The notes under the pieces were generated by a model, which did no database searches, was not told the origin of the DNA, and saw only the letters and a program-made list of their open reading frames with translations. From Annulohypoxylon bovei var. microspora (taxonomy: Eukaryota; Ascomycota; Sordariomycetes; Xylariales; Hypoxylaceae), in NCBI GenBank assembly GCA_022836615.1, contig MU405257.1, positions 1-64,000 on the forward strand: DNA of 64,000 nucleotides, read 5' to 3'. Positions 26,760 through 39,022 of the stretch are shown piece by piece (the stretch's first letter is position 1; each line of letters begins with the position of its first letter). The position numbers and the translations under genes were made by a program.

Positions 26760-29489
26760 GGGGGACTAGTAAGCTTCTAAGGCACGAAGTTAGTAGATGA
26801 AATGTGAAATAATGGAAAGAACAGAGGAGGAGACAATCATATTGACGAAAGGTAAAGGTAACATCCAGTGAACTGACGTAATAACATGATCGAAAGGCGA
26901 AGTATTGGTGTAAGTAGATGATAAATCGATAAGGGGAGGTAAAATGACGACACAGTTAGGATAAAGTAGCGGCGTAATGAGGGTGATGAAAAGGACGGCA
27001 GGGGAGGTATGAAAATAATACAAAGAAGGTGGTGCTAAAGATAGAGATATTGCAATACGGTGTACATACCGTGGTTGAACAAGTAGAAGCAAGTAACTAG
27101 TGACAATAAATGGCGGATGGGTCTTTCTACTAGTAAAGACGTGTGTCGAGTCAAGAGTGAAATACCTAAACTAATTATTCAAGAGTGTTAGTAGGTATAT
27201 GCATAAATGATGGGATGAGGAAAGGGTAGTACGATAATACCTGGCTGAGTTTTCGATGCAGGAAATTTTTGAAGGTGTAATGTAATGTAAAAAAATCGAG
27301 AAAGAAGGAACGTTGGAGAATTAATGTTATGTACCGAAGAATTCTTCTAGAAGAAGATTGTATGGTTGAAGGTTGGTGACGACTGATGGCAAGTGGAAGG
27401 TGAAAGGTAGAAGATGGGAGAAGGATAAGTTGGTTGAGTAGAATAAAATAAAAAGTACACGAACCTAAGGAAGTACTGAGTGCGGGTAGTCGAAAAATTC
27501 TAGGTTGTGCTGCCGAGTGTTGTCTAGATCTGGGTAGCTCAGTAGAACGCGTGGTTGAAGGAAGGAAGTAGAAGTTCAAATGAACAAGATCTGGGATCCA
27601 ATGGCGAACCGTTCTGCTGATTACTTTCATAAGAAAGGGAAAAATTGTGTGTAGGAAGACGAAGGAGTGTTTGGATTTGCAACGCGAAATCTGAACAAAG
27701 TGGAAGAATCAGGTTTCGTGGTCGTGGAGAATATTGTTGAAGTGAAAATGACAAAAAGAAAAAGAAATAGAAAATGTGGCAGGTGTGAGGGCGGTGTCTG
27801 TGTGCCGGCAGAAATAAAACGTAGCCGGCGATAGGTAGTGAGGATCAGTAAACCACCTAGGAGACGAAGTTTTTATCGTTATATTGGTATTAGGTCTCCC
27901 AGGTTACCAACTTCAACGTTAACCGCACTCTAATATCCACCCAAGTACCCAAATAAGTATTCAACTACACATGATACTCTCGTACATACCTAGGTAGGTA
28001 CCAAAATAGGCAATCAGAGGCATCCATTTTTATTGGAACTGAATAGACTATAAAGGGTCAACACCTTAAATCCGCACAATCTTACCAAATGACGTCTAGC
28101 AGGTCAGTTATGTGCACCAAAGTGTGATATATTCTTCGGACTGTTTTAGCTCAGTTTGACCTAGGTAAAACAAACCATACCGTTGATAAGGTTGAGAGAT
28201 CCATTACCATTCAATACTTGTATGATATGTAATTAGCACTTAGAATTCATTTATAACTTGGCTGTTGGCAGGGGTTCCGATTATTGAGGAGCAAATTAAA
28301 AAATAAACTGTGTTTTACACAATTAATGTAGTGTTTGGCGCCATGAAGCATACGGTATATCTAGAAATAAAAGCATTAAAAGTTGACACACAATTCAGCC
28401 TGAGTGACAAGACAGAATGGGATCTTCGAAGGTCTGAAATGGCCAGAGAAACAAAATATCTACCTATATGGGAGGAATATATAAAATAACATCAAAATGT
28501 TAAGTGAATTGCTTAACAGAACCGGATCTTCATTATAACTGGCCTTCGAACAATTAAACCACAAAATGCCAATGGACATGACCATGGCCATATATTGGTC
28601 TGGATCTACTATTCACTTATTGGAAAAATTTGGTGAAATTCCATCGGAACCATAATGAGCAAACCATTTTTTCTAGACAGTTATCTTCTTGAGGCTGGCT
28701 CTCAACATTTGCCATTTAACGACGCTAGTAGAGATGTTGATGTTGTTGTAGTAACAGTAGGTACCTGAACGAACAAAATGCTATGAATTGAATTAAATAC
28801 TATATATTAGCTTCACGAAACATTATGGTTGCCTCGTGATCCTATAAAACTTATCTAGGGAATAAATTAGATGAAGTTGAAATTTCTCTTACCATGTGTG
28901 TCGTTAAATGTCATTGCAGCCACTTGTGGCGTATACTCCAAATACGGTAAGCTTCAGCCTCAAATCAAAACCCTCCCACATGCACCCTTGTTTGCCATTT
29001 TGCGGAGTACCTGCCTAGATCTTTTGAAAATATGCACGGACCTCATCCCGAGGACTCGGACTGTATGGTAACATCGTTAGGGCTAGATTCATTGGATGGA
29101 AGGCACTCTCAACCAGAAACCCCGCGGACCCGTTAGGTACCTTCCTAGGTGCCTCTTAGTGATTATCTAGCGTCTTTTCTAGCTCTTTTTGCTCTTGCTA
29201 TCAGCAAGCGGCAGACCTACATAGGTACCTGTGGTCCTGCTCAATCATGGGCATTGTGACATTCGTCATTGAACCCGATAAGCTGAGGGGGATTTCTATT
29301 CCTAATTCCATCCGATTCGAAACAAAAGCATCAATCCTATCTTTGCCAAAATATCCACTCTCCTTAACTGTACCTATCGAATGAATACATACATCTGTAC
29401 CCCTCTTTCATTATATATTTGGTCATTTTGTCTTATCCTGTAAACAGCTCGTAACTACTGATAGACGCGATTACAACATCCTCCGGACC
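26760..29489. other. Divergent intergenic region with pyrimidine-rich leader
   Basis: This is the shared upstream region of the minus-strand membrane protein and the plus-strand F-box gene. From 26,760 to about 27,780 the minus strand is rich in C and T, which is typical of long fungal promoters and 5' leaders. Open frames there (for example minus 27,630-27,175) have the biased Leu/Ser/Phe/Pro composition that such tracts produce and look non-coding. A palindromic TACCTAGGTA lies at 27,987-27,996. A 66-codon frame at 28,871-29,071 begins with a hydrophobic, signal-like stretch, but nothing else supports it. A TAGGTACC-rich stretch occurs near 29,133-29,232. Confidence 0.5.
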
Positions 29490-31534
29490 ATGGTTGGTCC
29501 TAGCCGTCTTGAAACCCTCCCAGATGAAATCTTCCTCCATATCCTCTCCTGTGAGTCTTATCGCCTTACATATATACATCCATTGCACTTATTGAAGACT
29601 AGCATTCTTTCTAACCAATGTTTCGCAACAAATAGTCCTAGAAGCCCGCGACGTCGTTATCCTCCAACGCCTCTCGAATCATTTCCTAGGGCTCTGCCGA
29701 GATGGCAACTTTTGGCGGAACAAATGCCTCTCTACTCCTGCTGTTCGCGAACGTATAAGGCTCTATTGGTCTGGATCTGATTGGATTGATGAGGAGGGTG
29801 CGGCATTAAGCGGCGCGCCTACGACTTTAGGACAAGGAAGCCAGATAGAAGACCAAAACGAAGTGCATCAGAGCCGCCTCGAGAGCCTGTCTCAGTTATC
29901 TGCTAAGAGGAGGAAGCGGGAGCAGATCCGCATCGCTGCAAATTGGGACCCGACATTCCCGAACGAGAACACGAATTGGTATAATGAATACATCCAGAGA
30001 TATGGTCCTATTGCTGTCAGCTGGTTTGAGCAGCCCCATATCCAACATGGCTCCCTAAGAAATCAAATAGATGTTAGTGGAGCTGCCTTATATAGTCCAG
30101 CCTCGACCGGAAGTGAACTTTTTGCCGTATCGCCACTCGAGGATGGCTCGGTCTGCTTGTGGGACGTCAAGGGCACTCGATGTAGGAAAGGATCGATCTG
30201 GTCGAAATCTAGCCCTGGTCTTTTATCTCATGATGGCCCGGGCGTTGACCTTTCAATACGCTCCAAGATGATCAGCACAGGGGTAACCGAGTGTGTAAGT
30301 GTCGATAGCAAGAAAAACATGGCTTTCTTCGCTGTCCAGAGCCGTACGTTTCTACCCGATTGATACTGAGATTATCCTGGCTGACTCGTGATAAGGTCTC
30401 ATCGAGGTTGACCTCGAGACATTACAAGTCGTGGGGAACCATCCCTTCGAATGGTCGATTACCACACTCTCCGCAGCTGATCCTGGTGTCCCTCTGACGG
30501 TGGGGACACTTCATGGCCTACACTTGCATGATTTTAGGGCGAGATCTAAATATCGAGAAGAATACCAAATCCGATTAGATGCTGTCAGGAGAAATGGTAT
30601 GCGGGACTTCTCCCACGTCCTAGACCCGAGGCCTCTTGACCCTTATGCTTCTCTTGCGCAGTCGGGACCGCAAAGTATTCTCCATCTCGAACGTTCTGGC
30701 GATGGCAGTCAACTCTCCGACGACATATTCGTAGCTGGTCGGTTCTCTAATATACTACACTATGACAGGCGCATGTTTCCGGCAATAAGGGGGTCAATTC
30801 ACTCGGGCGCAAAGCTCTGTAGCCTTACGTCGCTTCCTTACCCTTTCTCTAGCCTCAACAGCGATCTGCGTCGCCGCTTCCAATTATCCGAGGAGCAAGT
30901 CGAAAAAGCTAAAAGCGTAACCGGTGGGAGAACCTTGATAACATGTGGCGAATACAATACTAAAGGGTCACTCGAGTTATACGGCCTATCTTCCGGCTCC
31001 AGCAACGTATCGCAGTCCCGGGTTATCCACGAGTCCACCATGAAGAATCGGCAGGCAGCTTCGCAGTCGAAGCTCCTCTCCGTCATGAACCACGGCACCC
31101 GGATTGTCTTTTCCGACGGGCAAGGATACCTGAAGTGGGTCGAAAGAGACGGCTTTACGGAGGTACGCCGTCATAAGATTGGCAAGTCCGAAAGGATAGT
31201 CCATCGCTCACTGTTCGGGTCGATGCCCGGGTCCGATGACATCGCGAGAAAAATCCTCTCCACGCGGACGAATGGGCAGGATGGTGAAGTCCGGGTCAAC
31301 GACGACGATATCCTATTCTGGACCGGAGAGAAGCTGGGACTGCTCAGCTTCTCGTCTGAGCCTGGGTTTTCTCCGGATGATTTCGACGAGAACCCCAGGA
31401 CGTCAGAAGAGATCGCGGCAGAAGAAGAGGAGCATATGTACGGCGAGAGGATGAGGCTTGCCTTGGAACGACAGGCAAGAGATGTCCGGTTTGTACAGAA
31501 CCTTGGAGCCGGAAATATCCACAGCGGAATCTAA
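29490..31534 (+). CDS. F-box protein with C-terminal WD/propeller-like region
   Basis: I read three exons: 29,490-29,550, 29,636-30,343 and 30,396-31,534, with GT-AG introns of 85 bp (branch TTCTAACC) and 52 bp, giving about 635 residues. Splicing intron 1 rebuilds a textbook F-box over residues ~7-52: LPDEIFLHILSFLEARDVV, then a typical second half ending FWRNKCL. F-box proteins link substrates to SCF ubiquitin ligases through Skp1. The remainder has propeller-like strands such as GSVCLWDV, LIEVDLETLQVV and a later FVAGRFSNILHYDRR, consistent with a degenerate WD40-type substrate-binding domain. The C-terminal ~60 residues are rich in Glu and Arg and look helical. The substrate is unknown. 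The F-box call is secure; the propeller assignment rests on pattern only. Confidence 0.85.
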
Positions 31535-33796
31535 AATCATGGCACCTGATTTGTTTCTGCCTCGAACAATGACCTTCTAGGTATACCCGTTCAACCATGC
31601 TGAGGAAGGGGAGGAATTCGACCACGTCCACGTCACGTCGACTAATAAGCAGGTAGCTGACAGATTTTGATACCGTCCTCTTTACTAGAGGTTGAGTAAT
31701 GATCTCACTACGTAGGCTGAATGAGAAGGGATCGGCAGACTCGGAAGTTGAGGCGGGATGCGTTATCTTATCACGATATTTTATATACCATTGGCTATCC
31801 AAGGTCCCGGAGGCAAAATTGTGTCCCTGTTAAATGCAGATGGACTGTTGTCACTGGACCAAAAAAGGACGTCAGCCAGGGAAAAGGATGGGGGTTCCTA
31901 GAGCTTGGTACATACAGCAATCCGTGATACTGTTTTTTACTATTTTATTTTTAACCTAATTTTTTACTCTTTTTTAACTTTTTAACTTTTATATGGACCC
32001 TAGTCATGTTTGTCGATTATCCCTTTCCCACTTTTCTCCCTTTCGACTTTCGGCGTGGATATTTTCTTCTTCTTCTTCTTTCTCTTTGCGCATAAATGTC
32101 TCTTTCGAAGGAACGAAAAATGGAAATCGTGTGTTGTCGTTAGCCTCAACAAAAAAAAAACAAGAAGGTATCAGAGCTATTGATTGACGCATCAAGCCAA
32201 CTGAAAAACATGAGGCAACAAATCAGAGCTTTGGTTCCACCATCTGAACATGATAATAGCCAATGGAAATTGATCCAGATTACTACCAGGACAGGGGGGG
32301 GGCACTTCCACTTGTGGCCCTAGACCCACTCATCCGAAAGACTAAAAATTACCAAGAATACCTAGGTACCTAGGTACATAGATACTTAAGGTAATAGTGC
32401 CAACAATCGGTCGCACCAATTACAACCAATCATTCCCAGGTTTTTCACCTTCGCCTTCTCTCTTTTCTTTCATCATCATGTACCCACAAGTTGCTTCAAG
32501 CCAAGTCGCATCTCTCGCTCCCGGAGTCGCTCAGCATTGACGCAGAATTGCCACTTGCGCTGCAGTGGATTGCAGGATATTGCAAAGTCTAGACTTATCA
32601 TCCTACCATCGACTTTTGTTGTCCGTTTTTTTCCCTCTTAAAATTCCTATGCTATAGGCAAGTGTGCAGTATGTTACCGATCATATCTCTAAGGTTCCAA
32701 GCAGATGAGGCACGTATGCCGAGAACCACGGTTCGTGTTGCTTACTTGCTGCGTTGTCAAAATTGAGACGACGGCTTACAGTACCTTTCGTCGTACTCTC
32801 CGAACACTCTCTGCCGTTCTCCCCTCTCGAACCATACACCTCTTATCTAGGTGCTGGCGTGCCATATCTGATACTCGGCTGTCAACCCTATGATGGGTAT
32901 TAAAACAAAAGTAGGCAATTCAAAGTAGGGAAAGGCAGCCGGTTACGCCACTGCGCTACTGCAATCCGTCCTCGAAGCTCGCATGTAAGCATTGCATTCC
33001 TGCATACGGGCTCTGCCGGGTCTCCGTCGTATTTTCCTTTCACCGCTCTCTCTCTTCGTCCCAAGACTCGTTTCGGCTTTATTCATGTACCAGCCATCTA
33101 TGATCTACTTTGCTTGAATTTCCCTATCCCCATCCCACACATCGTGTCATCGAACTTGGACAAGCAAATTCCAAGCAATCCCATCCCTTGCTTTCTCCAC
33201 TCTTACGTCCGACTCTTAGCGTTGTAGAGGTAGGGCAGATCGAGAGAGAGAGAAAAAAAAAAAAAAAAAAAAAAGAGGGAAAGGACGGAGATTTTTGCGA
33301 GGGGCATTTCGGTCTCAAATTTGTCAGCCAAGGTCTATCCCATCCAAGCAGGTCCTTGGTTGTAGACACTCCAAGAAGTGGATTATCTGGCGTTGCCTTG
33401 TATTATCGGAGGGGGCTGCAACCTTTAAGACCTCCACATATCACTGCTGTCCTGCCCGTCACAGGCCCAACCCAGCCTGTCCTGGGAGAGTGAGGCTAAC
33501 GCCAGCTTAGCCGCTGCGTGTGTTAATCAAGACCAATCCGGAGCCGGATTTTTCCAAAAGGGATCCTGCACGTCCATTGATTGTCGTGGCGTGCTTGCAG
33601 TCGAGGAGTTTAGCTCAGCTGTTACTATATGGGTTTTGGCATGAAGAGTCCGAGAGAACATCGGTGATGATTCGCAAGTCTTCTCCTTTGACAACAAAGA
33701 CCGAGTCACATCTCTCTTCTACGACCTCTGGCATGATACCACGTTCTTACTCAACTGTGTTTCAACATTGATCGAGGTCTTGCTCAAGCATGTCAA
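31535..33796. other. Intergenic region upstream of the SprT-like gene
   Basis: No gene is recognised in about 2.3 kb. It contains a T-rich stretch at about 31,930-31,990, two overlapping TACCTAGGTA palindromes at 32,359-32,376, pyrimidine-rich promoter-like DNA from 32,440, and a (GA)n run leading into 22 consecutive A bases at 33,253-33,274. The short frames that cover these tracts, for example one encoding a run of Lys, are compositional artefacts. Confidence 0.5.
33253..33274. repeat. Poly(A) tract preceded by (GA)n
   Basis: Twenty-two A bases follow a short GA dinucleotide run beginning at about 33,242. It lies ~520 bp upstream of the SprT-like gene. It could be a nucleosome-excluding promoter tract (poly(dA:dT)) or the tail relic of a retroposon; no target duplication is evident. 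Confidence 0.8.
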
Positions 33797-34897
33797 ATGG
33801 CTACCTGGTACGTCGGAGGGACGGGGATGTCGCGCTCCTCAAGCGATTCATCTCTCCCTTCTGACGGCCCATCTCAACGCCGTCGATACATCGATAACAA
33901 GAAACGACGCCCTAGCTATTCTGGACTCTCTACTCTCCCGGACGACCTCAAAATGTTTCAATCGTTTAAGCGTCATCATCGGTTCGTCGACCATCATGAC
34001 GCCTTTGAAGACGTCGATTTTGACCATACTTTGGATCGACCTGCTTTCTTCATCATCAAGGAAGCAAATCGCGGGCCCGGTTCTTCCGGATTCGACCCGA
34101 TCATGGTTGAAAATACGTTTACAACCCCCCACTATGCCGAAGCTATGGCACGGCCTAGTGTACCCCTCGAGCACTTCAGGGTGCACCAGCCGTCGGATTC
34201 ACCCGACATGAATCGCTCAACGCATACGAAAGACAAAGATCACGATGGTGCAGCTATGTTAGTCGAGGCCGACCTGACGGATCCTCGTAGAAGGAGTAGG
34301 CTCTCACAGCACGAGCGGATTTTGAGGAGTCTCATCTGTCCCAAGTCACGCGAGGCGGAGTTTGACATAGATGACGTTGCTCTCCAAGGCATATTCTACG
34401 CTGCGAACGAGATATTCTTCCACGGCAAACTGAAGGGGCGTGTTACCTGGTCTTGGGTGGACCTCCCGAGCTGTCTCATCGGTACCACAGCGCTGAGAAA
34501 ATCGCCCCGGGGCCCCGGCCTCGAAACCCTAATATTCTTATCACGGCGAATCCTCAAGGACAGGAAATATAACAGACGACTACTCATTTCGACATTCATT
34601 CACGAACTCATTCACAGCTATCTTTTCGTTGTTTGCGGATTCCAATCAAGAGAATGCGGCGGCCACACTAACGGATTTCAACACATCGCTGGACTCATTG
34701 ACAAATGGGCCGGCCCGGATCTTCTCTATCTCTGCAACATGGAAGCCGAACTGAGCGATTTCGAGATGAAAGCCGCGGGCCTGCCAAGGGACCCGGTTTT
34801 CGAAGGCTGGGACGTGCCGTGGTCGCACGACCCAGTAGCTGGGGACTACATCTTTTTGAGTCGTCCCCAATGCAGGTTGAGGCCTGCAATACGTTGA
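33797..34897 (+). CDS. SprT-like zinc metallopeptidase domain protein
   Basis: This is a single exon of 366 residues. The first ~170 residues are polar and probably disordered. The conserved part, about residues 175-310, contains the zinc motif HELIH at 269-273 in the context ISTFIHELIHSYLF, followed by GGHTNGFQ with His290 as likely third ligand. Glu270 would be the catalytic base. This order is that of the SprT-like fold, known from Spartan/Wss1-related proteases and the acidic nuclear protein ACRC/GCNA. Unlike Spartan, no C-terminal zinc ribbon or recognisable PCNA- or p97-binding motif is visible. ATG 33,797 is the first in frame; Met11 (33,827) is an alternative start. A role in DNA-protein crosslink repair is possible by family but not shown by this sequence. 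Confidence 0.82.
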   Translation: MATWYVGGTGMSRSSSDSSLPSDGPSQRRRYIDNKKRRPSYSGLSTLPDDLKMFQSFKRHHRFVDHHDAFEDVDFDHTLDRPAFFIIKEANRGPGSSGFDPIMVENTFTTPHYAEAMARPSVPLEHFRVHQPSDSPDMNRSTHTKDKDHDGAAMLVEADLTDPRRRSRLSQHERILRSLICPKSREAEFDIDDVALQGIFYAANEIFFHGKLKGRVTWSWVDLPSCLIGTTALRKSPRGPGLETLIFLSRRILKDRKYNRRLLISTFIHELIHSYLFVVCGFQSRECGGHTNGFQHIAGLIDKWAGPDLLYLCNMEAELSDFEMKAAGLPRDPVFEGWDVPWSHDPVAGDYIFLSRPQCRLRPAIR

Positions 34898-37283
34898 CTG
34901 GACCGGGAAATACTATGACATGTCGGAGGACCTGAGCCTCCGGTCATGTCTCATTTGATGCTTTGCGCCCAGAAGCAGCCCAACGTTACCCCGCATAGGG
35001 CTAGACTTTTTCTATCGTTACTTTCCTTTGTTGTATACAGGCATGGCGACGGCGTACCGTTATATACCCTACCTAGATTCGGATGGAATTACTGGGCTTC
35101 GTGATACGTCAAGATGATTTATTATGTCTAGATCAGCATAGCGCATGAACTTGGTGTTGGAATAGCACATACTGGTGTTTGGATTTTTGTTCCTTCTCTT
35201 TTCTGTCTCATGTCCCCTTACGAGTCATGGCCATTGCATATTGGAGGGAAAAGAAGATACATACGGCTTCATGTTAATACTGCTGATCCTTTAGATCAAG
35301 TACATACCTAGGTAGATATTCCATTCAACATTAGTTATAGATAGGACATATCTCCGTCTCGATTTATTACCATATACATGACTTAATACCTAATACAAGC
35401 AAACAAATATCGATACCCTATTCCTAACCCTAACCCCACGCAAGTTGCCCAGCCCGACCCCCATTTTGACGCCCTAATGCCGAGCATCTAGCGCCTCTCC
35501 AACGGCCGCCGGTCGCGTTAGGTACGAACCCGAAACTAGCCCGTGCATGGGGTTGTTAATTTCAGATTAGCGACCCGACGATTACGATCCCGAAGCCACA
35601 GAGCTAGCTGCAGGATCAATATATACCTAGGTAGGTAGGTATTGCCTTACCGCCTCGCAAACCTTGGCTATTCCAAGATTGATTTTGCCCTATTATGGCA
35701 GCCCGAGGTATCTCGGTATATATACATGTGTACTTGTGCGCCCCAAAACGGAAGGCTGGGTGTAATCTCACTCTATGTATTGGGTGGTTGTTGAATAACG
35801 ATATTCCGCCCTCAGAACCAATCAGTTAAGTGGATGACCCTGACGGACAGAACCTTATGTTGACTTATCTTATTCGTATAAATAAACATTTCTTCTTTCT
35901 TCCAGGATCAGTGCGAAATATCACACACACTTATGATAGATATCTTGACGCGTACGGCGCTGCAACGTTGGTATCCGGCATGCTCGGTTGCGATTCATCA
36001 CACCGTAATTTTCACATGATCTTAGTCTACCTACACTAACTACATAACCTAGCAGTTTCGCTCTTAGCCTCGTCCCGACCGCTAGGTACTAGGTAGGGGA
36101 AACCCTTCACACGCACATTAAAGGCCGCATACATACGCTCTTTCAACTAGCAGCCTAGATAGCTCTTGCGCTATATCTCGCTAGATGCAAAGCCCCGGTC
36201 CAGAAGGCTGATCCTAATCTCATTCGGTAGCGCTGCGCTCGCCGTAGCTCGTTTCACCTCGAGATTCTTGGTTTTCCTGGCAGACCGGCCTGCGCAAGAA
36301 CGACACTTGCATCCTCCAGGCTAGCACGGGAGCGTCCTAGCTCTTTCCGGCCCGGGACTCCCGGGCTCACCGGTGATCGACAGGACCCGCCGCTCGGGGA
36401 AGGTGAGATCCGGAGAGCCATTTTATTTTTATTTTAAATAAGTGATTGATTACATAACGACTTAGTAACTATTCGTAACCATGCGGTCAAATGGCATGGC
36501 TTAGAGTCAGCTCCGCCCTTACGCATAGCATAGGTAGTATACTCCAGAACATCACGAGACCGCGCTTTGATGCAGGCTCGCATCTGACTCATCTGCGTTT
36601 CACTGCTGGCTCAAGGAAGTATCGAGATCTCGCAAGGGCAAGGAGGATCATGCATATCTAGGTCACGACTCGGTGAGCCGCAAGATCCGCGCATCACTAG
36701 TTCCATCGCATTGCAGCCCCGCGCGGGGATAGTCCTGTTCCGGAGTACGTACATACATACTTCACGATGTTCAATATCGCTTGTGCCTACCCCTGGCGGC
36801 CTTGAAGACTTGAGGCGGCTTCGGAAATTGGGGCGGTTGAAGATGGATGGTCGCCGAGGCAGGGCTGCGTTCACGTTGGCTGCTGATGGACGAGGGTAAC
36901 TCCGAGGCGCAATTTGCTAGGATAGGAAGAGAAAGCTACTTAGCCTAAGGCGGTCTTGCGAAAGCATCGTCTTGCGCTAGGGATAGGTCGTATTTAGGAA
37001 TAAGACTATTCTTTCGGATACTCTTAAATAATTAAAACATGCTCTAACTAGGTAACTAGTAAAGGAAATATATAATTGCAACTAATTTTTATATTTTTGA
37101 AGTGGATTTCTTTTTTGCGAGTTCACATAGCAAAGGTTCTCATAAAAAAAGGCTAACCTAAGACAATTTACTTATCTATCTGGGTAGATACACGGTATTA
37201 TTATTCATTCACATCCATTTGAGATAGTCTCAATGGGTCTTATATAATTTCTAGTACTCACCCATAGCATAGTAGGATAATAT
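34898..37283. other. Convergent intergenic region with short repeat motifs
   Basis: This lies between the 3' ends of the SprT-like gene (+) and the kinase gene (-). No gene is recognised. Visible are TACCTAGGTA palindromes at 35,305-35,314 and 35,624-35,633, a telomere-like CCCTA/AACCCTAACCC tract at 35,414-35,437, and a GC-rich island with CCCGGG palindromes near 36,348-36,410 that passes abruptly into an AT-rich stretch at about 36,421-36,470. Open frames at 36,611-36,899 overlap on both strands and look random. Confidence 0.5.
35414..35437. repeat. Short interstitial telomere-like tract
   Basis: Imperfect CCCTAA units (CCCTATTCCTAACCCTAACCCC) lie 3' of the SprT-like gene. The fungal telomere repeat is TTAGGG, so this is two exact units plus degenerate neighbours. 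It may be a chance or telobox-type element. Confidence 0.5.
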
Positions 37284-38988
37284 CTAAGTATCAGCACTCA
37301 AGATGTACGTGTTTACAATACGTTGCAACGTCGCATCAGATTCAAGCCCGTTCCCTTGTCCAGCTGCGCCATAGCGAGCTGCACCCTTAGAGAAAACGCC
37401 ATTCTTGATCAGCGTGTCCAACTCCTCTAGTCGGGGTCTGTTGAGAGGGTCGATGGCAATACATCTCGCGATCAATAGCCGGAGATCGGGATCGAGGTCG
37501 GGACGAACAGCAGGGTTTCGCGACCATTCATGAACGTTGATTTGAAGCCCGGAAGCCTGCACATTCAGGAGTCGGCCTATAAGCTATTAAATTTCCCAAG
37601 TTAGTCGGAGCATTCAGAGTGGCAGAAAAGGGAGGGTTAAGGAAAATAGGAGAACCTACAACCCCGATGTCCCGCAAGTTATAATCAATACCTACGTTTC
37701 GTCTTCCAGTTGCTGGTCGGCTGTGGTTTCACGTTAGCAATGGCTCTCATAGTTGGATGACGGGGTTACTCACTGTTTGTGTAATTCCAACCTAACATCA
37801 TGATCGGTCAGCAAAGTGGTAAGATCAAAAAAGTTCGGCCTGGCCTCTGGGTTCTCCTCCGCACAGCCGAAGTCGATTACCTTCAACGGCGGTACGAAGG
37901 CGTGGTCGTGGAGGTACACCGAATTACCCTTGGATATAAATGTTGCTCCTTCGAGCATGCCGAAGATGACTAATAAGAGTTAGCTGTTAGACGATAGTTA
38001 ATAAGGAGTAATCATGGGAAGCTACTTACAGTTATCTCCGTGCATATCATTGTGGACGAGACTCGAGGGCTCTTCATCTCGAGTCTCCTCTAGTTGGATT
38101 TCCGGTCCTGGAGGATGGTAGGCCATCGCAATGCAGGATCGAATAACTATTAATACCGTAGCGGGAAAGGGGGTGTTTTGGGAATTATTCTTATTGAATA
38201 ATTATTTCTTACAATAGAATATTTCGTTGCGATCTAAGTACCTTACCATACAAATTTGGTGGGAAGGTACATCCGTGTAATTAATCACCTTCAAAAATTA
38301 TTCTTAAACGTTGAAATCATTCTAAAAATTACCCTCATTCTTACAATTTCTTTAGAATCATTCTTTTCTAAGAAACCTTTGTATTTTAAAACAATTATTC
38401 TTAGATTATTTTTGAAATATCGTGAGAATTATTCCTTGAATCTGAATGATTTTAATAAGAACAATCCATCTTACCTAATATCGTGAGAATCATTTCTCGA
38501 ATCTGAATGATTTTAATAAGAACAATCCATCTTACCTAATATCGTGAGAATCATTTCTCGAATCTGAATGATTTTAATAAGAACAATCCATCTTACCTGA
38601 TATCGTGAGAATCATTCTCTATCCTACCTACCTAATATCGTGAGAATCATTTCTCAGACTTAAATGATTTCAATTGCTTAATATCGTAAGAATCATTCTT
38701 CGAATTACCTACCTAACCTAATATCGTGAGAATCATTCCTCGAATCTAAGACCTCGTACACCATCTACTTAAGACCTCGTACCCTACCTTCCTACCTACG
38801 ATACCCTCACCGCCTGGCAAAATACACACCCCCCATATCACCCATCTTTCCTACCTACCTACTTACTTACACACATCTTTTTTTCTCATCCATCTTTCCT
38901 ACCCACCCACCTAGGTTACTTACCCACTTACTTACGTATTTACTTATTTATTTACTTACTTATTTATTTACTTCCTTATTTATTTATG

Positions 38989-39022
<34 letters not shown>

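Noticed and set aside
27175..27630. Minus-strand frame of 151 codons
   Set aside because: Its Leu/Ser/Phe/Arg bias reflects the pyrimidine-rich leader of the neighbouring minus-strand gene; no domain or splice partner.
28871..29071. Small secreted-protein-like frame of 66 codons
   Set aside because: It has a hydrophobic start but no conserved feature, flanking splice logic or clear codon bias; too weak to call.
38419..38750. Possible CRISPR-like array
   Set aside because: The 61-bp units are plain tandem repeats without unique spacers, in a eukaryotic intron.
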